Assembly: GCA_022424805.1 (NCBI GenBank)
Contig: JAKMGR010000442.1
Span: forward strand, 1 to 5,180
Source: Verrucomicrobiales bacterium
Lineage (GTDB): Bacteria > Verrucomicrobiota > Verrucomicrobiia > Verrucomicrobiales > DEV007
Direction: 5' to 3'
DNA length: 5,180 nucleotides
Part shown: positions 5,079 through 5,180 of the stretch, piece after piece
Layout of the letters: each line of letters starts with the position of its first letter
How positions within the stretch are numbered: position 1 is the first letter of the stretch
Program-made: the position numbers and the translations under genes
The notes under the pieces: model-generated
Databases searched by the model: none
The model's input: only the letters and a program-made list of their open reading frames with translations
What the model was told of the DNA's origin: nothing

Positions 5079-5180
5079 ATGAATCGACGCAATTTTCTTC
5101 GAACGACCGCAGCATCTGCCCTCGCAAGTGAAGGCAAGCTCTCCTTGTTAGCGGAAAACGATATTGAAAAGTTCAGCGAG
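5079..5180 (+). CDS. N-terminus of a putative Tat-exported protein (34 codons, cut by right edge)
   Basis: The ATG at 5079 opens a frame that runs to the window edge without a stop. It begins MNRRNFLRTTAASALA, which carries the twin-arginine motif RRNFLR (3-8) close to the consensus (S/T)RRxFLK. This predicts export of a folded, often cofactor-bound, protein across the inner membrane. The following hydrophobic stretch is short and interrupted by SEGK (17-20) before LSLLAEN (21-27); a cleavage site after SLLA is possible. Such N-termini are common on secreted enzymes and lipoprotein-like proteins of Planctomycetes and Verrucomicrobia. The mature domain is outside the window, so the product cannot be named. 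The sequence before the ATG is A-rich (AACGAAAAACGAAAA-like) with no Shine-Dalgarno. It is transcribed away from the small membrane protein gene. Confidence 0.65.
   Translation, partial: MNRRNFLRTTAASALASEGKLSLLAENDIEKFSE

Noticed and set aside
4819..5082. 87-codon plus-strand frame whose TGA overlaps the Tat gene ATG as ATGA
   Set aside because: The overlap looks like coupling, but about 60% of the frame is antisense to the small membrane protein. The product is polar with no motif, and the divergent layout already explains the region.
1..5180. CRISPR array, insertion sequence, tRNA/rRNA, toxin-antitoxin or defence system
   Set aside because: No repeated spacer pattern, transposase motif, terminal inverted repeats, RNA gene signature or defence domain was found; the window is almost filled by the seven genes described.

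Overview
The window looks like ordinary chromosomal DNA from a bacterium of roughly 50% GC. The Tat-type N-terminus at the right edge, the small three-helix membrane protein with an 'FWIKPDVKDWY' tail, and the style of the arginine enzymes suggest the PVC group, most likely Verrucomicrobiota. This placement is inferred from protein character and has not been tested by a search.

Layout, left to right. (1) 1-293, minus strand: the N-terminal part of a hemolysin III / TrhA (PAQR-like) membrane protein that runs off the left edge. (2) 450-3508, minus strand: a tight arginine-biosynthesis operon transcribed argB (N-acetylglutamate kinase) -> argD (acetylornithine aminotransferase) -> argF (ornithine carbamoyltransferase). 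argB and argD overlap by ATGA, argD and argF are 15 bp apart, and a strong hairpin sits on the argF stop codon. (3) 3509-3699: a 191-bp divergent promoter region. (4) 3700-4572, plus strand: a CvfB/YitL-type RNA-binding protein with three S1-like domains and a C-terminal winged helix. (5) 4577-4975, minus strand: an unrecognised 132-residue, three-helix membrane protein, convergent with cvfB and only 4 bp from it. (6) 5079-5180, plus strand: the first 34 codons of a protein with a twin-arginine motif, cut by the right edge.

How the genes work together: ArgB phosphorylates N-acetylglutamate. The product needs ArgC (not in this window) before ArgD transaminates it to N-acetylornithine. A deacetylase or ArgJ (also not here) releases ornithine, and ArgF carbamoylates it to citrulline. 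ArgB carries the N-terminal helix and C-terminal motif typical of arginine-inhibited hexameric kinases, so end-product control probably acts at this enzyme. The other genes have no evident link to arginine metabolism.

I found no CRISPR, mobile element, tRNA/rRNA, defence system or clearly new system. The points worth a second look are modest: few Shine-Dalgarno sequences, a stop-codon hairpin with a displaced T-tract, an inverted repeat at a very tight convergent junction, and uncertain starts.
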